Assembly: GCF_963668475.1 (NCBI RefSeq)
Contig: NZ_OY764544.1
Span: 2,914,001 to 2,978,000 of the forward strand
Direction of reading: 5' to 3'
Length of the DNA: 64,000 bases
Source: an uncultured Methanospirillum sp.
Lineage (GTDB): Archaea > Halobacteriota > Methanomicrobia > Methanomicrobiales > Methanospirillaceae
The position numbers were made by a program, and so were the translations under genes. Positions 25,240 to 35,729 of the stretch are shown piece after piece. Each line of letters opens with the position of its first letter. Positions within the stretch are counted from its first letter, which is position 1. The notes beneath the pieces were generated by a model. It did no database searches. It was not told the origin of the DNA and saw only the letters and a list, made by a program, of their open reading frames with translations.

Positions 25240-27585
25240 TTAGTCCCATTTTAATTGTAGATCTGTAACTCCGTCTCTATTGTCGTCATAGTACCAATTT
25301 CCATTGGAAGGTCTGAAAATTGCAACTCCATCTGATCCATCTCCGTTCCAATCTCCTACAAGTGGAATGTCTCCACTTTTTCCCCATTTTAATTGCAGAT
25401 CTGTAACTCCGTCTCTATTATCGTCATAGTACCAATTTCCATTGGAAGGTCTGAAAATCGCAACCCCCTCTGATTCATCTCCATTCCAGTCCCCTACAAG
25501 TGGAATGTCTCCACTTTTTCCCCATTTTAATTGCAGATCTGTAACTCCGTCTCTATTGTCATCGTAGTACCAATTTCCATTGGAGGATCTGAAAATCGCA
25601 ACTCCATCTGATTCATCTCCATTCCAGTCCCCTACAAGTGGAATGTCTCCATTTAATCCCCAATTTAATTGTTGATCTGTAACTCCGTCTCTATTGTCGT
25701 CGTAGTACCAATTTCCATTGGAAGGTCTGAAAATTGCAACTCCATCTGATCCATCTCCGTTCCAGTCCCCTACAAGTGGAATGTCTCCATTTTTTCCCCA
25801 TTTTAATTGTAGATCTGTAACTCCGTCTCTATTGGTGTCATAGTACCAATTTCCATTGGAAGATCTGAAAATTGCAACTCCATCTGATCCATCTCCGTTC
25901 CAATCTCCTACAAGTGGAATGTCTCCATTTTTTCCCCATTTTAATTGTAGATCTGTAACTCCGTCTCTATTGTCGTCGTAGTACCAATTTCCATTGGAAG
26001 GTCTGAAAATTGCAACTCCATCTGATCCATCTCCGTTCCAATCTCCTATGATGGGCATTTTTTGAGATATTCCCTTCGTCGCATTCACCCTCCCCCCTGT
26101 TACACATTTCCCGGATAACCCTGACACGGTATCAACCCCACTCAATATCGCTGACTTGATCTGAGCAGCAGTATACCCGGAATTAACCGCTTTCACCAGT
26201 GCCGCTAACCCGGCAACATGTGGCGTCGCCATAGAAGTCCCTGATTTATACCCATAACTGCTACTAGGCAATGTACTATAGATACTCACTCCCGGAGCCG
26301 CCACATCAACTGTTGTTGCTCCGTAATTTGACCATGAAGCAAGAGTGTCACTTGTACCGGTAGCAGCTACTGACACGATATTTGAACAGGAAAGTCCTGC
26401 AGGTGAAAAGGGATAACTATCAATATTAATTGGGTTACCATAATCATCACCATTCCCTGCTGCACAAATAAAAATCGCATCTGAATAGGTGTTTATTGCA
26501 GATTCAAGAGCAGTATCTGTCCCATATCCCCCCCATGAATTGGAGAATATCCTGACACCACCGGCATATCCCCAGGCAAATGCACTGATTGCATCACTTG
26601 TATATCCACCTCCGCCTGAATTCAGGAATTTAAGAGGCATGATCTTGGAATTCCACGTTACTCCTGCTATCCCCACTCCATTATTTCCAATAGCAGCAAC
26701 TGATCCTGCACAATGGGTGCCATGTCCATTATCATCCATGGGATTTGAATCATCATTATAAAAATCATACCCCGAGACACAGTTTGCCGCAAGATCCGGA
26801 TGATTATAGTCAACTCCTGTGTCAACCACCGCCACTGTTACGCTGGATGATCCGGTCGAAACCGCCCAGGCACTTGGGCAAGCCATTTTGACCATATCCC
26901 ATTGGTAACTATAATAGGGATCATTTGGCCAGGACAATGTTGTTGTATTATTTCCCAGTGCTGCACGCATTACCCCGGACGGCACCAGTGGTGAAGAATA
27001 ATTCGATGACACAACACCTGGTTCCCTTCTCTGGCCCCGGTAAGTCGAAAAGTTATCAGCAATTGAAGCCACTGCCGCCCCATCTGACTCATTACAGGCT
27101 TGATAAATATAATCCGGTTGTGCATATGCAACATTTGAATTATTTGTATAATATTGGATGGCTGCATCAACCGTTGTGTCATTTGGAATTTTTACAAGTT
27201 GGATGCCAGACAGCCCAAGGGTGGTTTCGTCTGCGAGAACAGTTGCCTGAATATCTGCGTTGAGAGTAGCAGAAACCTGTGATACCCCTCCCATTGCAGA
27301 TATGGAATCTGTCTTATATTGCACAAGAACCCGGTCTGGAACGTACGTTCTATTATATGTGAGAGAATAATTCACCGGCTGAGTCTGATTAGTTGCTGAT
27401 GGACTGCTAATTTGCCGGTAATTTGATTGATTTATAACTTGTTCAGTATGAGAAGATATCGCTGCAGGCGATAATGAACTGGAATTATTCGTCGCGTTTT
27501 GTGAAGATGGAACTGTATCAGCGAAGCACCCCATAATCATCGTGATACAAAGAAGAAGAGATACTGTTTTTAGAATATGGTTCAT
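25240..27585 (-). CDS. Secreted subtilisin-like (S8) serine peptidase with six C-terminal repeats
   Basis: A protein of about 781 residues, exported and probably lipid-anchored: a hydrophobic N-terminal segment (VSLLLCITMIMGCFAD) ends in a lipobox-like MGC. An I9-type propeptide follows (VLVQYKTDS to NVAYAQPDYIYQ, residues about 85-160). The S8 domain holds the catalytic Asp in VAVVDTGVDYNHPDL, His in DDNGHGTHCAGSVAA, the oxyanion Asn region FSNSWGGYG and Ser in SGTSMATPHVAGLAA. Residues about 515-781 are six Asp/Asn/Gly-rich repeats resembling FG-GAP/VCBS-like surface modules. I choose ATG 27585, ten bases after GGAG (27596-27599), over TTG 27594. It would act outside the membrane, on envelope or extracellular proteins. 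Confidence 0.9.
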   Translation of the reverse strand: MNHILKTVSLLLCITMIMGCFADTVPSSQNATNNSSSLSPAAISSHTEQVINQSNYRQISSPSATNQTQPVNYSLTYNRTYVPDRVLVQYKTDSISAMGGVSQVSATLNADIQATVLADETTLGLSGIQLVKIPNDTTVDAAIQYYTNNSNVAYAQPDYIYQACNESDGAAVASIADNFSTYRGQRREPGVVSSNYSSPLVPSGVMRAALGNNTTTLSWPNDPYYSYQWDMVKMACPSAWAVSTGSSSVTVAVVDTGVDYNHPDLAANCVSGYDFYNDDSNPMDDNGHGTHCAGSVAAIGNNGVGIAGVTWNSKIMPLKFLNSGGGGYTSDAISAFAWGYAGGVRIFSNSWGGYGTDTALESAINTYSDAIFICAAGNGDDYGNPINIDSYPFSPAGLSCSNIVSVAATGTSDTLASWSNYGATTVDVAAPGVSIYSTLPSSSYGYKSGTSMATPHVAGLAALVKAVNSGYTAAQIKSAILSGVDTVSGLSGKCVTGGRVNATKGISQKMPIIGDWNGDGSDGVAIFRPSNGNWYYDDNRDGVTDLQLKWGKNGDIPLVGDWNGDGSDGVAIFRSSNGNWYYDTNRDGVTDLQLKWGKNGDIPLVGDWNGDGSDGVAIFRPSNGNWYYDDNRDGVTDQQLNWGLNGDIPLVGDWNGDESDGVAIFRSSNGNWYYDDNRDGVTDLQLKWGKSGDIPLVGDWNGDESEGVAIFRPSNGNWYYDDNRDGVTDLQLKWGKSGDIPLVGDWNGDGSDGVAIFRPSNGNWYYDDNRDGVTDLQLKWD
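25243..26046 (-). repeat. Six tandem 138-bp coding repeats
   Basis: Five full 46-codon units and one 38-codon final unit, each starting GDWNGD and containing VAIFR, GNWYYD, NRDGVTD and KWG. Units are nearly identical at the DNA level, differing at a few positions (D/E in GD[GE]S, R-P/R-S, DD/DT). This points to recent amplification or ongoing homogenisation by recombination. Confidence 0.95.
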
Positions 27586-27620
27586 ATTGTTCAATCTCCG
27601 TAATGATATGATGAAACTCC

Positions 27621-27630
27621 AGATATATAT
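27621..27630 (-). promoter_or_regulatory. Candidate archaeal TATA box for the S8 peptidase
   Basis: On the minus strand ATATATATCT lies about 40 bases before the ATG at 27585. A start site about 25 bases downstream would leave a short leader that just includes the GGAG ribosome-binding site. Position and sequence fit; no experimental support. Confidence 0.45.
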
Positions 27631-28266
27631 GCCTGATGTTTACTTGAGGTCATAGTATTGGGCGGTTATTCTAGAGTAAATCCTTAAAAACCCTCATTTA
27701 CTTGTCATTTCATCTGTACTATGGTATTGTTGGTTTCTCTTTCTTACCACTTCTGGAAAGTACCCGGGTTTTGTGGATCTAGAATGCCCAATTTTCTGGC
27801 TCTATTTCAAAAAATAAGGCCTATTTGATCTCGCCAAATTGGTTGAATATCGATTCTCCTAAATAAGGCTAAATTTGGGATACTTTTTTAAAAATAGCCT
27901 TAAATGTCATTTTTATAACGGTGTTTAGAACGAGATTCAAATTTGGGCGAGACTTATGTCGACATAGTACAAGATCCTGCAATAGCGGCCTGCTATATGA
28001 ACACTTTACTCTCTCATTTTTGAGGTGCGTTCCAATTGTGATCGGCTCTCCGATCTTAAACGCCCGTGTAAAACCATTATCACGCTCTTTATCCATCAAT
28101 CACTTTATTCTCAGAAAAAGCCGTTTCTGATTTCAAAGATGCTCAGTTAATAATTTTTGTGATAGGATGTGAATCGATATAGATCGGGGAGGGGATGATT
28201 TAGGCTAATCACTGGATAATTCGACAGAGTCCATACTATGCTCTCTCTATACCTGTAATTATAATT
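27631..28266. other. Intergenic region, no gene seen
   Basis: About 640 bases upstream of the peptidase promoter. A 76-codon minus-strand open frame (27869-28099) matches no family and lacks a ribosome-binding site. No repeat or RNA gene was recognised. Confidence 0.3.
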
Positions 28267-29818
28267 CTATCTATCACCTACTTCCCATCCTTCAATATTC
28301 CGGGTCTTTGAATCAAATATAATCCCTATCTCATACACCGGTCTTCCATCATATCGGTACTTATCTGGATAATCTCTCTCCTGGATTTGGACAAGAAGAC
28401 TTATTTTACTTTTATCCAGCCCCTTTACTTTGAATTCAAATACCCATATCCCGGTCACTGTCTTTACTGTCAGGTCTATCCGTCCTTTATTTGTAGTATC
28501 CTCCGGAATAACTGAGTACCCCATGCTGGCAAAGTACGCATACACGATACTTGTATAATATCCCTCAAATGTGGAGATCTGATTCTTCCGATACCAGTCA
28601 TGTGGGATTGAGGCAAAGAATGAATAAAAAATATCCTTAAGCCGGTCGGTATTGCCAGAATTTAGGACACTATCCGATTGCATCTGGTTTGCAGACTGTT
28701 CTGAAGTTCCAACCAAAATTTCAAGCAATAATTGAGAAAAAGAACTCTTTACTTCACGATTAGGAAATCCAAGATGATAAAATATTCTCGCGCCAACCAG
28801 ACTCTCCCCGGTAATTGTCAGGTATCCTGTCTGAAAAAGCAGAGTTTCAAGTTTGATATCTTCAATACGGAATGATCCAAGGAGTTCTTCTCCAGTAGTT
28901 AGGTTATCCAGATCAGGGAGAGATACAGGTTTATCTTCTAATACTATGATGAGAAACGAGGGTGTTCCGGTCTCAAACCAGTATGGCCGGAATATACGCT
29001 TATTACACAGAAGTAGTATATCAAATGGATTGCACACTGCTTCCCCGGTCCATGAATACCTGTTATACCACTCCCGAACAACTATCGGATCAAGCCCTTA
29101 GAGATTCTGTAAAAAAACTGTATTCAGGTCCTGCTGGGTATATCCACAGATAGCAGAGTATGGGGCATCAAGGGTAATGTCATTCAGATTATTCATTCCG
29201 GAAAATATACTCGTTTTCGCGAATTTAGTTACCCCAGTTAGGAAAACAAACCGGAGATACTGGTCCAGAGGCTTAAATGAACCAGAAAATCTTTTCGGAT
29301 CTCTCTCAATTCTGCTGCAAGAGTTAAATCCTCTAAATTATCAAGAATCGGTTTATCATACTCGTCAACCAGGATAACGATCTGTTCTCCGCTGGTTTCG
29401 AAAATAAACCGGATAAGGGTCTCAAACCGTCCTCCTGTTGTACCATCTGTAAGAGGGCATGACCACTCGGCATCCTGCTGCCGTATCATCTCCTCAATTC
29501 GAATCTTGAGATCTTGCGGTGATCGGGCAGGAGAAACCGACCAGTCGATCCGGAGAACTGGGGATATCCGGTTAAAATCCCATCCTGATTTACCTGATCC
29601 GAGATAAAGATCTCCGAATAACTCTTTTTTCCCCTAAAGGCACAATCAAGAGTATCTACAAAAAGACTTTTTCCAAATCTACGAGGACGAGAGAGGAAAA
29701 AATATGAACCCTGGTTGGTCAATGACGAAATATAATGAGTTTTATCCACATAGGCAAACCCTTCGGTACGTATCTTGGTAAATGATTGAATACCTATCGG
29801 AAGTTTCTCCTTGATCAT
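28267..29818 (-). pseudogene. AAA-ATPase-like / PD-(D/E)XK nuclease family protein, frameshifted
   Basis: Three minus-strand pieces make up one member of the 'AAA-ATPase_like plus PDDEXK_9' family common in methanogens and anaerobes. The N-terminus has LPIGIQSFTKIRTEGFAYVD, typical of the family, and Walker A RPRRFGKSLF. After a frame change near 29490 the Walker B equivalent QIVILVDEYDKPILDN appears; after another near 29240 and a TAG/TAA-type stop at about 29098 the C-terminal half follows, ending in the nuclease core (KGRIDLTVKTV, WVFEFKVKG). At least two frameshifts and one stop disable it. The family's role is unknown; some members are suspected defence or mobile-element genes. Confidence 0.85.
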
Positions 29819-30025
29819 GACTCTGTCTGTTACAACCTATGGAACGTTCAAGGCATTCAGGTTTTCTTAGGGCAGGGAGTACCAGACCGCATATACGTCC
29901 AAGACGTACTTTTGGTTGATTACAAGCAGATAGAGAATATACATGTACCCAAAATGGTGTGAATAGTTTGGGAATTCTCTATTCGGTACTAACGAATAAA
30001 TAAGCCATTTGATCTATACTATAGT
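29819..30025. promoter_or_regulatory. Divergent intergenic region
   Basis: About 200 bases separate the divergently transcribed AAA-ATPase-like pseudogene and the ATP-binding protein at 30026. It should hold promoters for both. An AT-rich stretch (AACGAATAAATAAG, near 29990) about 30 bases before the plus-strand ATG could be a TATA element. Nothing else is recognisable. Confidence 0.3.
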
Positions 30026-31288
30026 ATGATAAAATCTGCTTTAAGACAGATTCTTATCGATCAACAGATCTTTCTATCCCGAACTGAAGGATTAATATCC
30101 CGGGATATTGATATTAATGAGATCTTAAATTCTGAAGAGATTATTGTCCTTTCTGGAATTCGTAGGTGTGGAAAAAGCAGTCTGCTTGCCCTTATTGGGC
30201 AACAGTTACCTGGTTCTAAATTATTCATAAATTTTGACGACATTAGATTTTCTGACTGGTCAATAGAAAATTTTCAACACATCTACGAGCTCATTGGGGA
30301 ACTTTTCGGACCTGATGAACCAGTTACACTCCTCTTTGACGAGATTCAAAATATCCCTGGGTGGGAACGGTGGCTAAATAATCTATATCAATATCAGATA
30401 AAAACCATCGTGACTGGCTCAAATGCTTCAGTGCTTAGTTCAGAACTTGGAACATATCTTACTGGACGACATCGGACAATACAAATTCATCCGTTTTCTT
30501 TCAGCGAGTTCCTCAAATACCATGGCATTGAACTAAAAAATCTGAATCACATTTCTTCCACACAGAAGGGAGAAATTTCGAGATTTCTCATAATGTATCT
30601 TGATCAGGGAGGATTTCCCTCTGTGGTGAAGTCACAAGACATCAGCCTATCAGAACAGTACCTGACCGATATTATTTATCGGGATATTGTGGCGAGATTT
30701 GGCATACGTGAAATTAAAGAATTCAGGGACATGACTGTGTATCTCATCACCAACGCAGCTCGAACGATATCATATAAAACACTCTCTGATATTGCCGGAG
30801 TAAAGAGTGTCAGTACGGTGAAGAATTACCTTGAATACTTGGAGCAGGCATTTCTTCTCTTCCGGCTCGCTCCACTCAATTATTCACTCAAAGTCATGGC
30901 CCGTGCATCGTATAAAGTGTATGCGGGGGAAGTGAGTTTTATCCATGCTGCGGGATTTCATCTATCAGAAGATCTTGGACAACGAATAGAAAATCTGGCC
31001 TATCTCCATCTGGCACGTACAAATCCAGAAATATATTTTTATTCCGGACAACGGGAATGTGATTTTCTGATAAAAAAAGGCCATTCTATTCAGGAAGCAA
31101 TACAGGTATCAATGACTCTGACAGATCCAAAAACCAGAGATAAAGAGACGAGGGGACTCATTGAGGCGATGGAAAAATTTTCTGTTCAGAAGGGGTATAT
31201 CCTGACTCTTGATGAAGAAGAGGAACTTGAAATTTCTGGAAAAAACGTTGCGGTAATTCCGTTGTGGAAATGGCTTCTAACTTCTTAA
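30026..31288 (+). CDS. AAA_14 ATP-binding protein with C-terminal DUF4143
   Basis: An intact 420-residue ATPase. Walker A is in IVLSGIRRCGKSSLLALIG (residues about 35-55), Walker B in VTLLFDEIQNIPGWERWL, followed by the sensor-like TIVTGSNASVLSSELGTYL and LTGRHRTIQIHPFSFSEF. The C-terminal DUF4143 part has a winged-helix region (YKTLSDIAGVKSVSTVKNYL) and the PD-(D/E)XK-like end ECDFLIKKG. Such proteins are widespread in archaea and anaerobic bacteria with unknown role, possibly nucleic-acid related. It has no operon partner on this strand. Convergent with the next minus-strand gene. Confidence 0.9.
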   Translation: MIKSALRQILIDQQIFLSRTEGLISRDIDINEILNSEEIIVLSGIRRCGKSSLLALIGQQLPGSKLFINFDDIRFSDWSIENFQHIYELIGELFGPDEPVTLLFDEIQNIPGWERWLNNLYQYQIKTIVTGSNASVLSSELGTYLTGRHRTIQIHPFSFSEFLKYHGIELKNLNHISSTQKGEISRFLIMYLDQGGFPSVVKSQDISLSEQYLTDIIYRDIVARFGIREIKEFRDMTVYLITNAARTISYKTLSDIAGVKSVSTVKNYLEYLEQAFLLFRLAPLNYSLKVMARASYKVYAGEVSFIHAAGFHLSEDLGQRIENLAYLHLARTNPEIYFYSGQRECDFLIKKGHSIQEAIQVSMTLTDPKTRDKETRGLIEAMEKFSVQKGYILTLDEEEELEISGKNVAVIPLWKWLLTS

Positions 31289-31415
31289 CTGCCACTGGGT
31301 AACATTGATCGGCTAGTAAATTATCCACCTTTTCATGTAAAAACCGCATGATGATTCTCATCAGACTCAACATATGAAAATGCGTGGCATTTTCATGACA
31401 AGTGATTATCTTCTC

Positions 31416-32582
31416 CTAATTTTCCAATTCTTTTCGGTGGATCGTTGCCGTGAACAGGCATCCTTCACGGTCATCAGTAAAATCTACGGCTGGCCAGTAT
31501 TCAAGAGCCCGCTTAATACCAGAACCGAGTCCCCGATAGGGAAGAATACCTTTGGCTATGAACGAAACAAGGATTGGATTTCTGATATTGGAGATACCAT
31601 TCCTGATCTTCGTAACCGTAAGATTGTTTGGCAGTGTTCCCGGACTGATAATCTCTATCCTGTTGTCAAAGATGAAGACTCGTATCGGTGCACTTATCAG
31701 GTAATCCCTGTGCATCAGGGCGTTGACCAGGAGCTCCTCAAAAACAACCTTTGGGATCTCAGGTTTTCCAGGAGCATTGACACTCCTTCCATCCTGAATC
31801 TTGTGAAGGTTCCGCATAATAAATGCCAGAGCATCATCAAAGATCCGCGAAAGCGGACCTGAAAAGTCTTCAGTATCAATGTACTCGCTGACATGAATCG
31901 TGGTTCCCGGATACCGGACTGCTTTGACAATGAACTGTGGTTTGATCCACTCCGGTCGTTCAGTAAAAAGGAGGACACCAGCAAGATTCAGATTTCCTGT
32001 TTCAGTTGCCAGATTCATGTTCTGGAGCAGGATCAGGAGATCACCTGGTGTATCAGGGAAGGGAATATCGTACGTCGCCTCAAGAAAATCACGGAATCGG
32101 AGTTTGTCGAGCTTATCCGGACCAGCCTTTGTGGGAAGTTCATCAGCATGGAACTGATCCACACTCTGGAACAGGCGGCAGAGTTCTTCCCTTGAGTTGA
32201 TTTTCCGTTTATCTGCCCCGTTCTTCAGCCATATCACTCCATTTCGATCAAAATATGGTTTATCCTGTCCTTTGGGTATGGTAAGAACGATGACTACCCG
32301 CTCATCATTGATTGAAACATTTTCAGTCTTCACCGTGAGTGGGCTTTTGATGTGTTGAGAGGCACCGTTACTGATAATCTGATTAATTCGTGATACATCG
32401 GCAGGGGTGAGTCCGGGGATTGAACCATCATCAGCTACGCCCAGAAAAATAGTACCCCCTTCAGCGTTGGCAAAGGCCGCCATCTCTGCTGCAAGTGAAT
32501 CTACGTTTGTGATATTCTGTTTAAACTGGCGATGGCTATCTTCTCCGAGAGAGATTTGAAAGAGTAGGTCATCTGAAATCAT
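31416..32582 (-). CDS. AlbA_2/Schlafen-like ATP-binding protein with GHKL-type C-terminal domain
   Basis: The protein (388 residues) begins with a Schlafen AlbA_2 domain (SHRQFKQNITNVDSLAAEMA, AFANAEGGTIFLGVADDG), then a middle region, then a C-terminal HATPase_c_4 module (FEELLVNALMHRDYLISAPI, DNRIEIISPGTLPNNL, YRGLGSGIKRAL). These proteins are often annotated as putative DNA-binding transcriptional regulators; function is unproven. ATG start at 32582, no frame defects, convergent with the AAA_14 gene. Confidence 0.88.
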   Translation of the reverse strand: MISDDLLFQISLGEDSHRQFKQNITNVDSLAAEMAAFANAEGGTIFLGVADDGSIPGLTPADVSRINQIISNGASQHIKSPLTVKTENVSINDERVVIVLTIPKGQDKPYFDRNGVIWLKNGADKRKINSREELCRLFQSVDQFHADELPTKAGPDKLDKLRFRDFLEATYDIPFPDTPGDLLILLQNMNLATETGNLNLAGVLLFTERPEWIKPQFIVKAVRYPGTTIHVSEYIDTEDFSGPLSRIFDDALAFIMRNLHKIQDGRSVNAPGKPEIPKVVFEELLVNALMHRDYLISAPIRVFIFDNRIEIISPGTLPNNLTVTKIRNGISNIRNPILVSFIAKGILPYRGLGSGIKRALEYWPAVDFTDDREGCLFTATIHRKELEN

Positions 32583-32766
32583 TATGGAATCTCACCTGTT
32601 TAAACCAATCATATTCTCAGTAGTTATCTCATATCAAAGTATAGAGCGATTTCTCTTGAGGATGTGAGAATATTAGGTCCAGGATTGTTAAGAAGGATAA
32701 TGAAAACCAGATTCTATATTGTTTTCCTTACAATGATGTACACATATACCTAAGCAGGCTACCCTT

Positions 32767-34226
32767 TTGTATGCAGCACCGGGATTAGGATTTCGTGAAC
32801 TCCTTGGAAGATTCACGACTTCACTGTCTGACAATCTCAAGACTAGTTGGCTCATCCTCCCGACTGATACCCTCGTTCAACAAGCGAGAGATCAACTTGT
32901 AAACTAACAATATCTCATCAATCCTGACCGGATCTGTACTCCAAAGGATCTCTGCCTCTTCATGCTTTCAGAATCAGGAGAGAATATCACCTATATTTCT
33001 GATTCTGATGCACGAATTCTCCTTTCAAGAGTTATCGGAGAGCATAACAAAGAACTGTCCCTGTTTGTGAATGATCGCTCTCCTTCAGGGCGAACTCTTA
33101 CCGATCTCCAGCGATTATTCTCATATATTATCAGGAATGAACTGACCTATCCTGACAGTTTGGGAAACCTCCGGACACATAAAAGCGACCAGATTGCAAC
33201 GATTTTTTCTGCCTATCATAACAGACTGAAGCATGTATCCAGGGTAAATTCGGATACACTCATCCAATGGGCAATAACCCGACTGGAACAGAGATCAGTC
33301 GGCCTTATACACCTCTTCACCCATCTGTTCTGGCTTGGTCAATATTCCCCTGCTCCTCTAGATCTGCGTCTTATTCAGGAGTTTGCACGAAAAACTGTTA
33401 TTGCTGCTTGAATGCTGGCTCTCTTGCACTGGCGGAATTCCTGTCACGCGGATGATACAGAAGATTCTCGTGGAATCAGGGATACTTACTGTGTATGGGG
33501 CTCTGCCAATGGGAGAGCAACAGGTCGCAAATCTTGAAAAGTTGATAGGAATTGTCCGCAATAGGTCTGAATCAGGAACGTATGATCTCACTGATCTTGT
33601 TTCCGATCTTACTTCTTCAATATCAGCAGAAGAGCGTGAAGGGGAGGCTGCACTACGACGCACTTACACAGACATCAGTGAATATTATGACTGTACATGC
33701 AGCAAAAGGACTCGAATTTCCGGTAGTTGTTCTCCCGGACATGGGTTTATCCAGAGAGGGCAGAGCAGGTGCCATTCTGGCTGGCGACCAGACGCCCCTG
33801 GTTGGTGTGAAGATACCAAACCCGGATCATGAGTACGAGATAGAGGAGACACCGGTATACAAAGGACTTTCACTGATTCAGAAAGAGAAAGAGGCAGCAG
33901 AACGGAAGCGCCTGTTTTATGTAGGTGTCACGCGTGCCCGGGATCATCTCATTCTTTGTGGGAAGAATCAAGGGAAGATATATAAACGGATTGACTCTAG
34001 CAACAACCGCATTGACTGGGTCTGCACTCTGCTGAATATTTCAGGAGATTTCATAGATCTGGGTGGGGAGATATCATTTGATCCCATGGATGGCGGCGAT
34101 CCATTTTTGATAAATGTCTATTCCAATCCTGATGAACTGACCAGAGAGTGGGCTCATGCCCAGCCCTCAATGATAACGGTTCCTGACAGGTATCAGGATC
34201 AGTATGGAAAACGGCATGTTGTATAA
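32767..34226 (+). pseudogene. UvrD/RecB-like helicase remnant
   Basis: Pieces of a superfamily-1 helicase/exonuclease are spread over two plus-strand frames. The N-terminal part (LLYAAPGLGFRELLGRFTTS, WLILPTDTLVQQARDQL) stops at TAA 32905-32907, resumes to 33411, then a deletion and frame shift follow. The C-terminal motifs are well kept in the 33552-34226 frame: SVNIMTVHAAKGLEFPVVVL (motif V region), then KRLFYVGVTRARDHLILCG (motif VI). The central helicase motifs are missing and the usual nuclease C-terminus is absent. Too short and broken to work. Confidence 0.8.
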
Positions 34227-34286
34227 CCTCTATGAAAAAATGTGTTCGGAAAAGATAACCCCGATATTTCCTGATTAAGGCTGTAT

Positions 34287-35729
34287 TCACTTATTGCCGT
34301 GGCACATGATAATCTGATGCTGATTTTTATCTCCTCTTCCAATTCCTTTGTAAATAAATCCTGCATGAATGTATTGGTCAGGATCTACAATATTCCGGCC
34401 ATCAACAATAACCGGGCATCCTGTTCCCATCACCTTCCTGATCTCCTGAAGGTTAAATGACAGGTATTCCCGATGTCCGGTAAAGATCACCACTGCATCA
34501 GCTCCGGTCAGCACTTCTTCAAGCGACGATGAGATTGATGCCCCTTTCACCCAGGGATCATGAACCTTGACAACTGCACCTGCCTCAAGACATCGCTGGT
34601 AGAAGAGTTCTGATGGGGAATTTCTGGCATCATCGGTATTGGCAAGAAATGCCCATCCTAATAGGGCAACCCGACTCCCTCTGATATCCTTATGAATCCG
34701 TTCCAGTCCTGTTTTGAGCAGGTGGAACATATGATCAGGCATGAAGTCGTTGATTTTACGGGCAGTAACAAAGAGTGACTCAGTACCTGATGGAAAATCC
34801 AGCGGTTCTATCCCTGATGTCTGTACTCCCCGTTCCAGATGGTATGTATCCTTGGTCAGGCAATGCCCGCCGACTCCTGCTCCCGGCCAGAGTATAGCCC
34901 GGGTGATTCCGTCTCCTTTGAGTGAGTCAATACCGTTTCTGACATCATAGAAGTTCACCCCCATTGCTTCGCAATAGAGTGCCAACTGGTTTGCAGCAGC
35001 AATCTGCATATCCCGCAGTGTATTCTCGGCTGTTTTGGTGACCTCTGCAGCAGTAGCGGTCATCTGGATAACCCTCCCTTTTATTAGCACCATGGAATAG
35101 AGTTCACAAGCCCGCCTGGTACTGGTCTCATCGATTCCCCCGACGATCCGATCATGTTCCTGAATATTCTTGATTAATCTTCCAACCATCACCCGTTCCG
35201 GAGCATGAGCGAGTGCAAAATCTTCTCCTGCTACTAATCCTGACTCTTCTTCCAGAATTTTTTGTACAATACCAATTGTGGTTCCCGGAGTGATCGTAGA
35301 CTCAAGCACAACCAGTATCCCTTTGGTCAGGTAGCGCCCAGCCCGTCTGATACCTTCTTCAAGTGCTGAAAAATCAGGAATTAAATCCTGCGGGTTAAGA
35401 AATGGTGTCTGAATTGCTATGGTTACTGCATCACATGAACGGATAAGGGAAAAATCATCAGTGCATCTGAATTTTTTTGCAGCAATTACTTCTTTGAGCA
35501 GCCCGGGAAGATTCGGCTCTTCTCCCTTCAGGGGAAGTTCTCCGGCATTTAGCATGGATATTTTATACCCTGAACTTAAAGAGTTTCGTTGCAGACCATA
35601 TACCATCTTCACTGAAGGGACGTTTGCAAAGAGCAGAGCTGCCGGGATCCCGACATACCCCATCCCGATGACTCCAATGGTTCGAATCGGACCACGCTGT
35701 GCAATAACTTTCTGAAGGTATTCGTTCAT
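34287..35729 (-). CDS. wbpA: Nucleotide-sugar 6-dehydrogenase (WbpA/WecC-like)
   Basis: The protein (480 residues) oxidises C6 of a UDP-N-acetylhexosamine to the uronic acid with NAD. It has the N-terminal Rossmann motif GVIGMGYVGIPAALLFA, the central dimer helix region ATAAEVTKTAENTLRDMQIA and the catalytic cysteine in GAGVGGHCLTKDTYHLE; the C-terminal NAD/UDP-sugar domain has VALLGWAFLANTDDARNSPS. It is last in the WbpD-E-B-A run and overlaps the oxidoreductase gene by 4 bases (ATGA). With those neighbours, UDP-GlcNAc to UDP-GlcNAcA is the expected step; a ManNAc substrate is the alternative. The gene symbol is by analogy to Pseudomonas. Confidence 0.88.
   Translation of the reverse strand: MNEYLQKVIAQRGPIRTIGVIGMGYVGIPAALLFANVPSVKMVYGLQRNSLSSGYKISMLNAGELPLKGEEPNLPGLLKEVIAAKKFRCTDDFSLIRSCDAVTIAIQTPFLNPQDLIPDFSALEEGIRRAGRYLTKGILVVLESTITPGTTIGIVQKILEEESGLVAGEDFALAHAPERVMVGRLIKNIQEHDRIVGGIDETSTRRACELYSMVLIKGRVIQMTATAAEVTKTAENTLRDMQIAAANQLALYCEAMGVNFYDVRNGIDSLKGDGITRAILWPGAGVGGHCLTKDTYHLERGVQTSGIEPLDFPSGTESLFVTARKINDFMPDHMFHLLKTGLERIHKDIRGSRVALLGWAFLANTDDARNSPSELFYQRCLEAGAVVKVHDPWVKGASISSSLEEVLTGADAVVIFTGHREYLSFNLQEIRKVMGTGCPVIVDGRNIVDPDQYIHAGFIYKGIGRGDKNQHQIIMCHGNK

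Noticed and set aside
25243-26046. Regular repeats resembling a CRISPR array at first glance
   Set aside because: The 138-bp units are in frame, coding, without unique spacers, and continue the S8 peptidase.
27869-28099. 76-codon minus-strand open frame upstream of the peptidase
   Set aside because: No start signals, no recognisable domain; an opposite-strand open frame overlaps it, so chance is likely.
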